Source: Eudorina sp. 2006-703-Eu-15
Lineage: Eukaryota; Chlorophyta; Chlorophyceae; Chlamydomonadales; Volvocaceae
Length of the DNA: 64,000 nt
Assembly (NCBI GenBank): GCA_003117195.1
Contig: BDSI01000003.1
Span: 1,951,551-2,015,550 of the forward strand
Direction: 5' to 3'
Below the pieces are notes generated by a model. The model made no database searches. It had not been told where the DNA came from and saw nothing but the letters and a program-made list of their open reading frames with translations. Positions within the stretch are counted from its first letter, which is position 1. Every line of letters starts with the position of its first letter. Made by a program: the position numbers and the translations under genes. This document shows, piece by piece, positions 33,801 through 46,100 of this stretch.

Positions 33801-35978
33801 TTCCGGCGCAGAGCCAGCGGGCTAAAGCGCACCCAGATCGCAAAACTCCCATGCATTCCCGGAGCTGCGCGGGCTTTCCTTCATGCCGTCAGCCCATTTG
33901 ACGCTGCAGCCGTTTAGCATAGAGCACCCGCCAAACTTCAAAGCCGTCCCCGTGGCCAGCACGCAATCTAAACATAGAGCTGCCGGCCATCTGCAAACTG
34001 TATTCATTGTTATTTGTGTCCTCAAACTGCTGCCACCCTACCCACCTGATCCCAATGCCAGGTAACTGCCGTCCGGACTGGCCGACAGGAAGGGCTGCCC
34101 CGCGACCGCGCGGCGGTGCACCAGCTGCCATGCATCCTCACCGCTGCGTGCGGCTCGGTACACGTGCATCCAGCCGGCCGGCGAGGCCACCGCCAGCAGG
34201 GTGTCTGCGGGCACATACACGTCCAACAACCGCATGACCGGGGGATACAGTGAGACTGCGAGAGATTTTGCATCCTCCACAGCTCTTGAATGACCTCCTG
34301 CGGCGCTCTACCCGCATCCCGGGACGAGAGGGCGGTTGACGGCCGCCCCGCTTTCGTAAGCGCCCCGAGGGCGACGCACTTCAGAATCCCCCGCTCGTCA
34401 CGTGCACCCACCAGTGCCGCTGCCGGCCCCTCCGGATGCGGAGCTGATCCAGGGGGGTCCCACGACCCCGCCGCCGTCCAGCCCACGTGGCGCGGCTGCC
34501 GTGACGACGTCGTGCGCCTGGCGCGGCGTCAAGCGGCTCGCCAGCGCGACGACGGGGCCCTCGCCGGCGTGGAAGCGCTGGACCGCCTCGAAACGGGAGG
34601 TGGAGATGTCGTACAGGGTCACATTGCCCTGGTCTGTGCCCGCGGCGACCTGAGGACGGAAGTGAGTGCGGCCCAGCGCGTGGCAGGCAGCGGTGGACAT
34701 GTTGACAGGTTGTTGGATAGAAGGCTGATCTGGGTCGGTTTTTGGTTGCGGGCACACCTGCCCGCTTGCACGGCCACATCTGTTCCCGCATACCGGTATC
34801 GGGTGTACTGCGAAACCAGCTGCTTGAACCCATACACGTTGTAAGCATCCGGTTGAGTGCAGCAGAGAGAGTCTGACAGCTGAAACTTGCCCCGGAGCGC
34901 ACTACCCCTGCACGCCCACCATGAGCGAGCCGACGAAGCCCACGGCCGTGATCTTCCCGGCCGCAGCCACGTGGCGCTTGCAGCAGTCGACCTGCGCGCC
35001 GTTGTCCAGGTTCCACAATCGCACGGTGCCGTCGGCGCCGCCGGAGAGCAACAGTTCGCGGTTGGCGGCGAGACAAAGTACGGGGCCTGTGGCGCAGGTG
35101 GCAAGCAGAGGACAGGTATGTCCCTGAGATGCATGCTGCATGAAGGCATTCCTGGCGCTGTTCATGATGTCGCCTGTTGAGCCACGGCCTCGCCGCGGTC
35201 ACGGCAGTGATGCATGGCTGCATTAGAGATTTTGGCTGGCGTTGTATCGAGCCTTCTCTCAACGAAGGAGTTGGAAGGGCGAGAGAAACATGAAAAACAT
35301 GATGAAGGGCTGGGTGGGTCCGCTGCGATATGGAGGTTGGGTTCGCGGCATAAACCCTTTCTGCGGCGCCAACGCTGACCGTCATGGGCGCCAAAGAGGA
35401 ACACGGCGCCTTGCTCCCCGGCACACAGCGGCAGCTGTGCGAAGAGGATGCGCCCAGACCCGCATTGGCATAGCACCAGCCCATCGTCGGGCAAGTGCTC
35501 GAAGGCACGCCACTCCTTGCGGAGCGGCTGGGTGAAGCCACCATCTGCGGGGAGCAGGAGGGTTGGAGGCAAGGGAAGTGGCATTTAACAAAATCTGTCC
35601 GGCCACCTCTTGACTGCACGCGCGGTCGGTGTGCGGTACGGGCACCTTGCAGCAGGCTTTCCGTCCATGACACGTACCTGTGCATAACTGCAATTCGTAC
35701 GCTGCGACTACGGATTCTCCCGAGCCGCCCTCTCTGAGTTTTAACACGTAGTAAAGCCCGTCTGTGTCCACAACGCCGACATGACCCGGGAGGAGTGGGT
35801 GCGGCCTGCAGTCCACAAGGTACAGAAGGAAACCGACTAAAATCCCTGGTGCATGGCTGCGACTGATTTGTACTGTTTCTAACCTTGCAAGCGCTACAGG
35901 CCGGCTCGTGAATAACCCGGACGAGACATCAACCGGAAGGCTCACGACCCTTAAAGTAGAGCCACGCGCTGAATCCAT
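27865..35978 (-). CDS. WD40-type beta-propeller protein with long disordered tail
   Basis: Thirteen exons give about 1731 residues. The first ~400 residues carry propeller blades. Exons 2 and 3 join to give LFGAHDG then PVLCLAANRELLLSGGADG, ending TVRLWNL, a textbook WD40 repeat. Others are VAAGTDQGNVTLYDI and FLSASPDGSYLALGS. The remaining ~1300 residues are rich in Ala, Pro, Gly, Gln and Ser. They include a long Glu/Asp run (encoded near 30063-30150) and a helical C-terminus containing KWVGLRSELSRQWQCR. I do not recognise the orthologue; function is unknown, with a scaffold role the likeliest guess. Exon 9's donor and the exon 10 start (31290 or 31291) are the least certain junctions. It is divergent from the small gene at 36465 and tandem with BIG. 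Confidence 0.75.
27865..35978 (-). other. Exon map of the WD40-type gene
   Basis: Transcript order: 35978-35678, 35544-35380, 35086-34920, 34649-34487, 34255-34046, 33682-33645, 33394-33224, 32947-32250, 32015-31360, about 31290-30903, 30639-29820, 29476-29119, 28925-27865 (stop TAG). Phases agree at all junctions. Exon 1 could hide a further in-frame intron of about 80 bases (GTTAGA ... TGCAG near 35882-35805). The 38-bp exon 6 (ACLEVLDASTFQ) is supported only by phase and splice sites. Confidence 0.6.
32012..32091. repeat. 40-bp tandem duplication containing a splice acceptor
   Basis: Two copies (32012-32051 and 32052-32091) start CGTCCTAAAA. On the minus strand each ends in TTTTAG|GACG, so the acceptor of the WD40-gene exon 9 is present twice. 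Confidence 0.85.
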
Positions 35979-36464
35979 GGCCTCAAAGCAAGAGCATTTT
36001 TAAATATGCTTTAATGCAGGTGTGTAGCATATTTGGGAATGTGCCCGAGCTGTCCTGCCAAGTTCGTTTCAAAACGGAACAGAAAATTGTGTGACGACCA
36101 TAACAGTCAAATTCCCCAACATGTGTGCAAAAAGCTATGAAGCCGATATTCGATGATGGATTGCAGGGATCACCGGTGGCTGACGACCGGTAAGTACGAA
36201 CATCTAAGCGGCGGTGGGTTCATAAGCGTATCAACCTTCGAGGTTACCTAACGAGACGTATCTCAAACACCACAGTAGACTGAATAGAGGTAGCCCAGCA
36301 GAATTCTTTGCATTGTCTCAGCTAGAACCCTCAGAGGAGTGCGAATCGAGACATATTGCTTTTGATACCTTGGTATAGGCCAGAGGACCCTTCAGTTTGG
36401 CGCTTGCGCGTTTGCCGGAGAGGTTTTCATTCGTTGGCGTCGCTTTCCTTCGCGTCTTGAAAGG
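35979..36464. promoter_or_regulatory. Divergent promoter region
   Basis: The 486 bases between the two start codons of the WD40-type gene (minus) and the small gene at 36465 (plus). It must hold both 5' UTRs and both promoters. The sequence is AT-richer than its surroundings; no specific motif is claimed. Confidence 0.5.
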
Positions 36465-37524
36465 ATGGTGTACACGGCGCTCACCGGCAACCAGACTGAG
36501 AGGTATCCACGCATCAAGGACCAGTACAGGACCACGAACCAGCATTTCCATGACTCGGTAGGTCGTCAGTGCTGCTCATGAGATTCAACGTGCAGGCAAT
36601 GGCTGCAAAATCGCTGCAACTGCGCAACGCATGCACCGTATTCATACTGTAGTGCACAGTGCACCAATGTCTGAGCTCAGGGCGGATCATTTCCTTTACC
36701 ATGACGGGCGCATCCGTGGTTCCATTTTGCTGAGCAGTCTTCGTGTGCCCTGCACGTGATCGTTTGCTTCTTTTTGCGGATGTCTGTTGAAATTCAAAGG
36801 AATATGTGCCCAGTTTCCATCTCATACCCGTGCGTGCAACATGCCAGCAGCCTATGGCGTTGCAGTTGATGCTGGCTGCCTCGTGCTTTACCGATGAAGC
36901 GTGTGCTTCTCTGTGTTAAAATATTTTGATGAGTATTTTCAATTTACCCAATGGTTCCAACCGCAAAACCCTGTGCAGCCGACGTCCAAGGAGCCCTCTA
37001 AGACGAGCACGTTCGGCAAGCTGTACGAGAACAGCCCATACTTTCTGGACCGACGCCTGGATCAGCAGCCACCATCACGGGCGTCAACGGTTGGTGGCGG
37101 CACAACCGTGCTTCGGGTTACGGGCGAGCCCCCAGCGCTTCGCGGTTGGTCTGGCCGGCTTTCGTCCCTCACGTACAGAGGAAATGGGACCTTTGAAATG
37201 GCAAATGGTAAGAGGTCGCGCTCACCGCGGCGCGGTTGCAGTATGGCGTGAGATTACTTCAAGATACGTCCGTGGCTTGTACCGGTCTCCGATGCCCTTG
37301 TCCCTGTCGCCATTCCTTCCTCAGGTATGACGTACAGCACAGGAGGCAGCTTCAGCAGCACTGGTAAGCCCGTGCGACTAGTGCCGTACGGTGATCTGCA
37401 GAAGACGGAGTACCAAGACCATTTCAACCGTACGGCGGTGGTCTCGGAGCATCCGAATTGGGTTTCGGGGCGAGCTCCTTACAGCGTCCAATATAAGAGC
37501 TCGGGGCGTTTTTCGGGGCTATGA
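36465..37524 (+). CDS. Small Tyr/Gly/Ser-rich protein, function unknown
   Basis: Three exons, 36465-36557, 36979-37207 and 37325-37524, give 173 residues with matching phases (0, then 1). Donors are TCG|GTAGGT and ATG|GTAAGA; acceptors are TGTGCAG and CCTCAG. The start MVYTALTGNQTERYPR is the only ATG that splices into the conserved-looking exons. The protein has no signal peptide, membrane segment or catalytic motif. It is rich in Tyr, Pro, Gly and Asn with short aromatic motifs (YENSPYFLDRRL, TEYQDHFNRTAVV, EHPNWV). That composition resembles small ciliary microtubule-inner proteins of this lineage, but this is a guess from style, not from a recognised family. A missed exon between 36557 and 36979 is possible. 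Confidence 0.65.
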
Positions 37525-39296
37525 GCGTGAAAGCGCTCGAGATGCGCCAGGCGCTAGTTCTCCGACTGCATCACTTGACTGGAACTAGTTTATGATGATG
37601 TAGCGAACTGTGCATGACGGAACTGCGGTTGATGTGTTGAAGGTGACCATTCATAAGATAAGTGGTGGCTCTCAAGCGATATTGATGCGCCGTGGCGACG
37701 ACGGTATGGTTCCGATCCACGACTGGGCGAGGCTAAGAGGCCAACGGCCGCGGCTTTGGTGTGAGTTGCTGCAGCAATCCTCGATTGGTGTACGGTAGAT
37801 CGCGTGGGTCGGGAGCAGACATGGCGCCTAGAGCGTCGTCTCGTCGCAGTAGAAATGGTCATGTGGTACTGCTATGCGTTGCGTGCGTGGACGGCAGCGG
37901 AGGAGAACGCCTTGAAGAGTGTACGGTGGACTGATTACTGAGCCCCTGACGATATGACGCGAGCGACTGACGCTTCTCCTGTTGACTCTCAAGTCGTTTC
38001 ATCCAGTCGTAATTGATAATGATGCGCAGGTTGGATGCAAAATGTTGTTGGCCCATGAATTGCCTGTTTCCTGGCTGCCCAGCCTTCGTTAGCTTAGAGG
38101 TTTCAGACATTTCAAGTGCCAAGATGCACCCAGCTTGGGTACGTGCAGTGTACCGAAGCATGGTGAGATCAGGGACTGGACTGCCGTGCGGTGCCGGGTT
38201 TGGAATGCGTGTCGCAGGAGGGCAAGGGGGGTCATTTCGCGGGCCTGGTCGCACACACCCTGTGAAGCTGTGATCTTGGTATGTCTGTGGGCCCGGGCGA
38301 CGAGACCTTCCCAGGTCCCAGCCCAAGGTGGTCAAGCAGCTACGCGGTTTGTGCGGTCTGCATGGACCGTTCCCTTGCATGGTTACACTGTGTTGTCCTC
38401 CTTACGTCCGATTATGGTGAAGTATTAACGAGGCAGTGATCGCCTGAGGGGTGGTGGACCTCCGTTGAGCGCAGGGGTGTGTGTGTGTGTGTGTGCGCGG
38501 GCAAGCCGTGGTGCCGTGCGCGGGTTGCTTGGCTCCCAAACCTCAGGTTCTCTTTGACGTGTGTTTGACATGTTATGTGGGATTGATGAAGACGTCATGC
38601 GTATTCCGGCCGTGAACGGAGTCTCAGGCCAGCAGCCTGGGCGCACTGAAGTTCGGGAGGCGGACTTGGACGTGGCCCGTGACTGCTTGAGTAATGGAGG
38701 CGGGTGCAGTTTGAGTGCATTTTGCCGCAGTTGCCGCATTGTTGCCGCATCACCTCGCTGTCCACAAAACATCGCTTCTGACTTCGTCACGTAGCCGGGC
38801 CCCTCCGCTTGCGGTGCCTCACCGTGTGGAGGGTTCGTCGTCAGTCAGACACTCTTGTCCGTGGTGAACCGAATGGCGCTTCCTCGCCACCCTTCGCAAC
38901 CGGTAGGCGCCAACAGCCTTCACACAACCGTTTCCATGCGCAGCGGCCGCTTGTTGGTAAGGCATCGTTCGGCGCTTGGCTCATTAACCCGGCTACAGAA
39001 CCAGCACTCGTTTGGGCGGCCTGGTCCGAGGGCCGCAGTCTCGGTGAAGGGGCCGCAAATGCGCTTTCCGACCTGACGGGGCCGCTTCAGTTGCAACCAC
39101 TCTGCACCACTCGGCATGCTGGTCGTACTGCGCCGGACAGCGGCCGGGCAAAGGCATTCCGCGGATGGGGATTCTGGCGATCTTCCGGCATATATATAGG
39201 GCATATATATATACACCTGCTGAAGTGTTGAGCTGCTGCTACCGGGCATCGCGCGTCTGGGCGTAGAGCTGGTAACTTGGCTGAGGCGTCCACCAG
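37525..39296. other. Intergenic, no gene recognised
   Basis: Short open frames without domain or splice support. A (GT)n tract lies at about 38478-38494 and an AT-rich TATATA cluster at about 39189-39210, upstream of the doubtful locus that follows. Confidence 0.5.
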
Positions 39297-40316
39297 TTGT
39301 CGGTTGACGACGCCACAGAATTGCCGACATCAACGGGCCACCGGCCCCCTCGCCACATACCGTATGCTGTCGCCCCACCCTTTCAGTCTCTTCGACCTTT
39401 CCATTCCCCAAATCATCCAACTTCGACGTACCCGGAGTGGCAGACAATCCCCACCCCAACGCTCTCCGCTGCAATCCCACCGCGACCGCCTCCGCGCTGC
39501 TCATCCCCCTCCTATTGCCCTCCTCTCGCCCCTCGTCCTACGCCGTCCTCTTCCGCAGCTCGCCCCGGTGCCCAACCTCAACGCAGAACCGCAGCCATCT
39601 CCGGGCGCAGCGCAGGTGCCTGGGGGCAGCCGTCGCACTGGCACCGCCAGCTTCTCCCACATCACCATCTCCCGCCGATCCTGCACACAACCCCCAGCAG
39701 AAACAACGGCAGGTGTGGCCCCGAGCGCTGCCAGCCCATCCAGCGCCATGCCCGGGCAGCGGGCACTCAGCGCCTCAGGCGCCACGATAGGTCCTCTGAG
39801 CAAGAGGGGCCAGCAGCCGTAAGTATTACCGGGTTATGTTGCCGGTGATTCCGCTCACCGGCTTGGAATTGCCGGTTTAGAAAGAACTTACTGAGACAGG
39901 AGGCGTGGGTGGGCGGGGCCCGCTCCCTCTTCTGGTCCTGTTGTCCGAGCGCAGGGCCGTATGGGCACCGTTGAAGGCTGCTGCCCGCCGGGATTTTGCC
40001 CTTGTTTGTCTCCTCATGGTTTGCACTGCTGCAGCATCACCGTGGGGCCACCAGCCAGGCAGCCACACCGCTGACCTTTCCCCGCCCTTATCGATTGATA
40101 CAGGAGATTCGGGGTACACTCCACACGTCGGACCACCATCCTGCTGCGGACCTACTGCGGCGCGCGATGGATCCATCATCCATGGAGAGCGAAACAGCAG
40201 CAAGGCTATCCGAGGGCCGCAGGAGCTTCTGCTCTCGCTGGGGGTTTGTGTTCTCTGATGTACTTGGCTGGTCATGCCGGGCCATGCCCTCACCGCTGCT
40301 GCCCTTCAGGCGTTAA
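39297..40316 (+). CDS. Doubtful spliced locus, product unknown
   Basis: A strong donor at 39818|GTAAGTATT and an acceptor TTGATACAG at 40103 suggest a real plus-strand intron. Upstream all three frames are open for long stretches and rich in Pro, Ala and Ser, so the coding frame is not decided. One choice starts at 39297 and joins in phase to EIRGTLHTSDHHPAADLLRR with a stop at 40316; another starts at 39277. No domain is recognisable in either. It may be a poorly conserved gene or part of a non-coding transcript. Confidence 0.3.
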
Positions 40317-40937
40317 TGATGCTTGAGGGCCATTAATATCCAATCAGAGACTGAGCAATGCGCCCGCGAAAAGTCACTCTCCGAATGCCCGGAACCGAGG
40401 GTCGGATGGACTTGTGGTACAAGCTCTGTCACTTTTCAGTACGGGGATACGTTGAGCCGCTTGAATTTTACCGACTGAATGTTGGATGTAATAAAACATT
40501 CCGGCCAGACGGTGCCGGCCCGTAAATCAAAATGAATCGCCTGCGTGTCCGCTGCATATCCTTGCGAAGCCGCATTGAGCAAGCCTTAAAAAATCGGGCT
40601 GAATCGTATAAATTTTTTAATCTTGGCAAAAAATGCGGATAACTCCAGCGCCGGGTAGGGGGACTCGTCAGGAACAGATCGATGTGTACTCGCGCCTTGC
40701 TTCGATGCGTACGTACACGCAAAGCGGCGGGCGCCCGCATCTCAAGCCAGATATCTTTTCCGAGAACATGCGCACTTTCCTGGACATTATTACGGCTTAA
40801 CAATTCATGGTTATTTCATGGATTTCTTTCAGTTTCCCTTCGTGAGAAATGCTTTCCTTGGAAACCTTGGTTATCCAAGGCTTTCCGAATGTGGTACTAA
40901 ATTATGTTATATACGCTTTATATTTATATAGGAGTAT

Positions 40938-40980
40938 TGTATAAAATGAAACATTGGACTGTATAAAATGAAACATTGGA
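40938..40980. repeat. Two 21-bp copies of a TATAAA-containing unit
   Basis: Unit TGTATAAAATGAAACATTGG plus one base occurs twice at a 22-bp period. Confidence 0.9.
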
Positions 40981-42268
40981 TAAGATTACGGTTTTGGACC
41001 TCACTGGGCATCGGTGAACCCCTCTACACCCGAAGCACTGGACCAGCACCACAAGCGCACCGAAAACCCACCCCGGGCCCTCATTCCTAGGGAACCACGC
41101 CGCCCGTTGTTAGGAAACAGCCGATGCCCAAGGATGAACTGGAGGGCGAGTGAGGCGGACAGGCGCCCTTATCAGCGAGGGAACTACCTCCGAAGCACCC
41201 TTGGCGACCACCAATCCTCGTCCCTGGCAGTGAGCCGCAACCACGACTGCCCATGAGGGGAAATGTGTGCAGTCCCCGCACCTCGTTCATCTGGCAACAC
41301 ATCGGAGTCCCCAAGCGCCCTTGAGTCCTGCACAGGTGACGTGGCGCCTCGTATTGCCGTACGACCACCCATGCACCCAAGCGCACTGCCAGGGACCTGG
41401 TGAAGGGTCCCAAAGGTAAGTGAGACAGTTTAAGTTTTCAGTCAGGACGAGGTAAATGGCGACTGCCAGGCAATCGTGCAGGTTCCGTCTCAAGCGGTCA
41501 CGGGTTGTCCGTTTAATCCGTATGAAATGGACGGTGGACTGAGCCACATGGGACAAGGACAGGACCCGACACTCGGTCGTACTCCGCCCGAGCGCCAAAT
41601 CAAAAGGACGAGGACAGTCCATACCAATTGTGCCCCTTGCTTCGTAGCCTGGGTCGCATACGTGGTCTGAACATCTGCACGCTGTCGTGCCGCTCATGCC
41701 CCCTGTTCTTATTGCCTATCTTGTTTAGTTATCTCTTACATGTATGTGCCTTGCTGGCCTTGCCAGATGGTGGCGCATTGGCCTCGGGCAGTTCCCTCGG
41801 GCCTTGGCCTCGCATGAGGCCCCTGCCTTGGCCCATAACCTGCTTGATGGCTTGCTTTCCCGCTTGCTTGCCCGTCCCTCTTGAAGTGGGCGCTAACTGC
41901 GCGAGGCTGTGTGTAACATCTTAGCCGGTCGTTGACAAAGGACACGGTGTCTGATTCCAAACCAGGCTAACACCGCACAGTGGTACATGCCCAGGTTTGC
42001 CCGTCAGGTACGGCTTCCCTGAAGTCGCGTCTGCCCGTCTCCTGCCCGCCTAAACTGGCTGGCCGAAACGAGTCATAGTCTCTACCCTTCACCGGTTGAT
42101 TGAACCTGACCAAGCGCCGGTACATTAATAAATTATTATCTTTATTTGCGACAACCCGATTCGATATCTTTGAGGTTCCCGTAGGAATAATAGTATACGT
42201 GTCGTTGTTTTACTGCGCAAGCGCATCGTCCTGGTTCGACTCCGTTGATCATAGGACAAATATTTAAT

Positions 42269-42303
42269 GGGACACGCGAATGGGACACGCGAATGGGACA
42301 CGC
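42269..42303. repeat. 13-bp tandem repeat
   Basis: GGGACACGCGAAT twice, then a partial third copy, preceded by AAT. Confidence 0.9.
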
Positions 42304-43107
42304 AGTTGATGTTCGCTTGATGTCTGTCCTGGTCTGTCTCAAGTATGGATTGTAAGAACTTCACGGTCGGCGTCGGACGTTCCCGCAAAAATGTTAACTT
42401 CCGGGTTAGACTGTAAAGTTTCGTGCCTGGTTGTGATAGGCTGTATGCAGATGCTCATAAAATACGAAGGGTGTCCTCTGTAGGAGGTAGGTTCATGTTA
42501 AACGAAGGAGATGACGACAGCTTTAACAGCAACTACAATAACGGTGGCAGATGTTACCTGTAACGATATTGACAATAATCAAATATGCCAAGCTGTGAGA
42601 TCACTTTGCAATATGCTTAAAACTGGGCCCCAACGGGCGGTCGAGTCGGGGCCGGCAGAGCCCGGCTCAGCCCGGATAGCGCCGCTGATGTTGATGAACG
42701 GCGACCACAGACAATTGTTACGCTTCCAGACTGGAATGTACTGTATGCACGATGGTTACGGACGAATCGGTCCACGGTTTCTGCTGCCCGTGTGGCCTTG
42801 GTGTGGCCTAACGACAAGTTACATTTGCATTTGCGCAGGCGAGCTCCTGACGGATGAGTAATATCATAGATGTGCACGCTTTTATTCTTTTTACCTGGAT
42901 AATGGTAGCAGCTGGCCATTATGGCGAAAATGATGGTAAGAAGTCTGGCAACAGCCGGCAAAAGAGCAAAACATCGTAAAAAAATAGCTCAACATCGTTA
43001 TTATGTAAAGAGTCTTCATGACAAGTTGACTACGCGGGCGCATGACTGTTCCTGGCTTTCCGACAGACTAGTCCTTTGTACTGTAGTCGACATGCACAGC
43101 GAGTGGA

Positions 43108-46100
43108 TTGATGCCTCTTATGCCCGCAGCGCCCTCAGATGCCCGCTGGCCCCAGCTGTGGACTTCACACGCCTTGTCAGTAGGGAGCAGGCGCGATGAC
43201 CGCAGTCGGCTCAACCTCATTCCTGCGATGGCCCACATTGCTCAGCCGGCTGCGACACCGCAGACACCCACCCCGCTGCCCGATGCCCTCGGCCAGCGTT
43301 GGTCAAAGCTGGCCGCCACAGCTGTCAACCATAACTCAAATGGGGCCGCAGATTTGCTGCGAGGCGGCGTCTCGAGCCGTCGAGTGTTGGACGTCAGCGT
43401 TAGGGTACTACACGGCCCCTTGCCACCCAGCTCACCTGCACGAATGCCGACCTCCTCGACACAGCCGCGGCCGCCGCCCTCCGTCCAACAAAAACCCTCG
43501 GGGCTTCCAGTGGGATCCCGGTCGTCTCCACCGCCCCCAACGCAATCAGAGCCGCGGCCGCAGTTGAGGCCTCCGAGTCCCAGTCGGTTGAGGGCCCGGC
43601 CGCCCGTCGCAGCGGCCCCAGCCTCGCCTCCGCCCTCGGTGCCGCTCCTGTCACCGCCCTCGCCGTCGCCGAACCTACCACCTCCATTGCCGCCATCTCC
43701 ACCTCACCCAACGCCGCCACCTCCCGCTCCGTCTCCCTCCCGGCTCTCTCCGCCTCCGCCGCCTCGCCCTCCTCCGCGACCACCGGCAAGGCGTCCAGCA
43801 CCACCTCCCCGTCCGCCGGCCCGATCGCCGCCAGCCCTGACGAGCTTGCCGCCGAGCCCCGGGTCGCGACCACCACCGGAGGTACTTTCTCCTCCTCCGC
43901 CGTCGCCACCACCACCGGAAGTACCCTCTCCTCGCCCGCCGTCACCTCCACCGCTCAGACCATCGCCGGTACCTAGATCGGCCCCGCGGCCGCCGCCGCC
44001 TCCAATGCCGCAGTCTCCGGTCTCGTCACCGCCGCCGAGGCCGCAGCCGCCACGTCCTGGTTCTCGGTCCTTGAACCCACCATCGAGGGGACCACCGCCG
44101 CAAGCGATGTCGTCACCGCCGCAGACTCGCGCGCAGCCGCCAGCTGCGGCGCCGAAGCCGCCGAAGCCGGCCAAGAAACAGTACCAGCCGCCCTCGCCTA
44201 GGCCCCCTTCCCCACCGCCGCCGAAGCCCTTGCCGCCGCTACCGCCTCCGCCACCGCCGCCACCGCCAGAACCCCCGGCGGACAACCGCACCAAGGCCAT
44301 GATTGCGGGTGAGTGCGGCGCGGCTGCCACCACCGCATGAGTCACCGTCGTGTAATAACCTTAAAAGCCTGTGGGACAAGCTGCTGGAAAGCTGGTGAAG
44401 AGAAACGGGTGAAGGACAGAGCAAAAGCAACTGATTTTCATCCCGTCTTGGCTGCCCTGGCCCTCTGATCCATACCTTCATATAGTTTCTGGTGTGACAG
44501 TCACACGCCTTGATTCTTCCTTGACACTGATACAACTTTCTGCCCTCGGCTTGATCTCATCGGGTTTGACGCTGCGTCCTGACCCCTGACCTGTACTGCA
44601 ACCTGTACCGCAGAGTCCCGCTGCCCAGACGTCCAGGGCGTCATCGCCGCCACCAACTACTACCGGGCGCTCCATCAGGTGGGGCCACTCGCCTGGAGCG
44701 ACGCGCTGGCGGTTGAGGCGCAGGCCTACGCCTCCCGGCTCGTCGCGGGAGGGTGCGGCGACATGAAGCACTCGGGCAGCGGCGCGTACGGCGAGAACCT
44801 GATGCAGGTGGGTAGTAGCAGTAGCAAGCGTGACAAGGTGGACAAGGTGGACAAGGTGGGTGTGGGTGCGGGTGCGGGGGGCAGGTTGAACGGGGCGGGG
44901 CGGTTCGGCGCGACTCTAGGGTTTCATCGGCTGCTGATGTCGTGGAGGGTGATCCTTCGAGAGCTGAAACCCACAGGCTCGATGGGCTCGCATTGCCGGG
45001 AAATACGGTAAATGCCAAGGATATGGAACTGAGTACAAGGGAAGGGACAGGATTACGGACGGCAGGGCTAGAGGCAGGGCTAGGGCGTAGGGCCGCGGGG
45101 TTCGGGAGGGCCGTTGCATCAGCCAACTCCGTACAGAAATGTCCCGAGGCCGAGCCCGCCCTGCCCTGCCCTGCCCTGCGCCACCTCGCCACCCGCAGCT
45201 GAAGCGGTACCCCAAGCCGCCAGCCTCCGAGTGGCAGACCTGCGCATTTGCCGTACACGCCTGGTACTATGAGGTCAAGGACTATCGGTGGGGAGTGTCC
45301 CGACCCCTCTGGGACAACATGGGCGGCAGCATGATCGGCCATTTCACGCAACTGGTGCGGACGAGTTTATGTGTGTGGGTGCGGAACGGTGTTTATATAC
45401 ACGAGGCTTGGTAGAGGGGATGTAGTAGGGGGGCTGCTAGGCCTATCATTGCGCGGCCGGCATCCGTGGTGTGCTGCGGAAGCTTCCTGGAAAAGGTGCA
45501 GAGGTGCAGCGGCGGGCGCGTGCGGTTCATCCGCGATGACTGCCGAAGCGTCCATGAGTCCCACATGCCAGGTTTAGTGTGGAAAGGTGAAATGGTACCC
45601 AGCTACCGACCAAACGACTAACCGACTAACCGACTAACCGACAGTACTCAAAAGACACAACCCACGGTCAGCAGGATCTGGCAGTCCCGTCGTGTCGAGT
45701 CAAGGTACCGTATCATGTCAGGGCCTGCGATGCCCGGTCGCCCGTCGCAGGTATGGCGTGGCAGCACCGTCTTCGGCTGCGGGATGGACACCGCCGACGT
45801 GCCGTACAACAACGTGCCCCACGCCACCCAGGGCTGCAAGGTGGTGGTGTGCCGCTACCAGCCTTCGGGTAACCTGGCGTCGGATGTGGCCTTCTACCTG
45901 AACGGTGCGGGGGGGGGGCGGGGACCGCGGGGCGGGGACCACGGGGAGGAGGGCGGGGGCGGAAGGGAACTGACTTATTGCGGGGAGAGCGTAGGTGTTT
46001 GGGGCAAGGGTTCGTTTCGAGGGTGCAGTAACCTTGGCCCCACAGCCGCGCCGTCGAGGGCGGGTCCAAAACAGTGGCACAGTGCTGGCCTACACGTGTT

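Larger units (their letters stand above)
40317..43107. other. Intergenic, no gene recognised
   Basis: AT-richer sequence with short open frames only. It holds a duplicated 21-base TATAAA-containing unit (40938-40958 and 40960-40980) and a 13-bp tandem repeat GGGACACGCGAAT (42269-42303, nearly three copies). The 5' exon and signal peptide of the HRGP-CAP gene may lie near its right end. Confidence 0.5.

Noticed and set aside
43704..44345. Gly-rich minus-strand open frame of 213 codons
   Set aside because: It is the complement of the Pro-rich HRGP exon; CCG/CCA codons read as CGG/TGG and GGN on the other strand.
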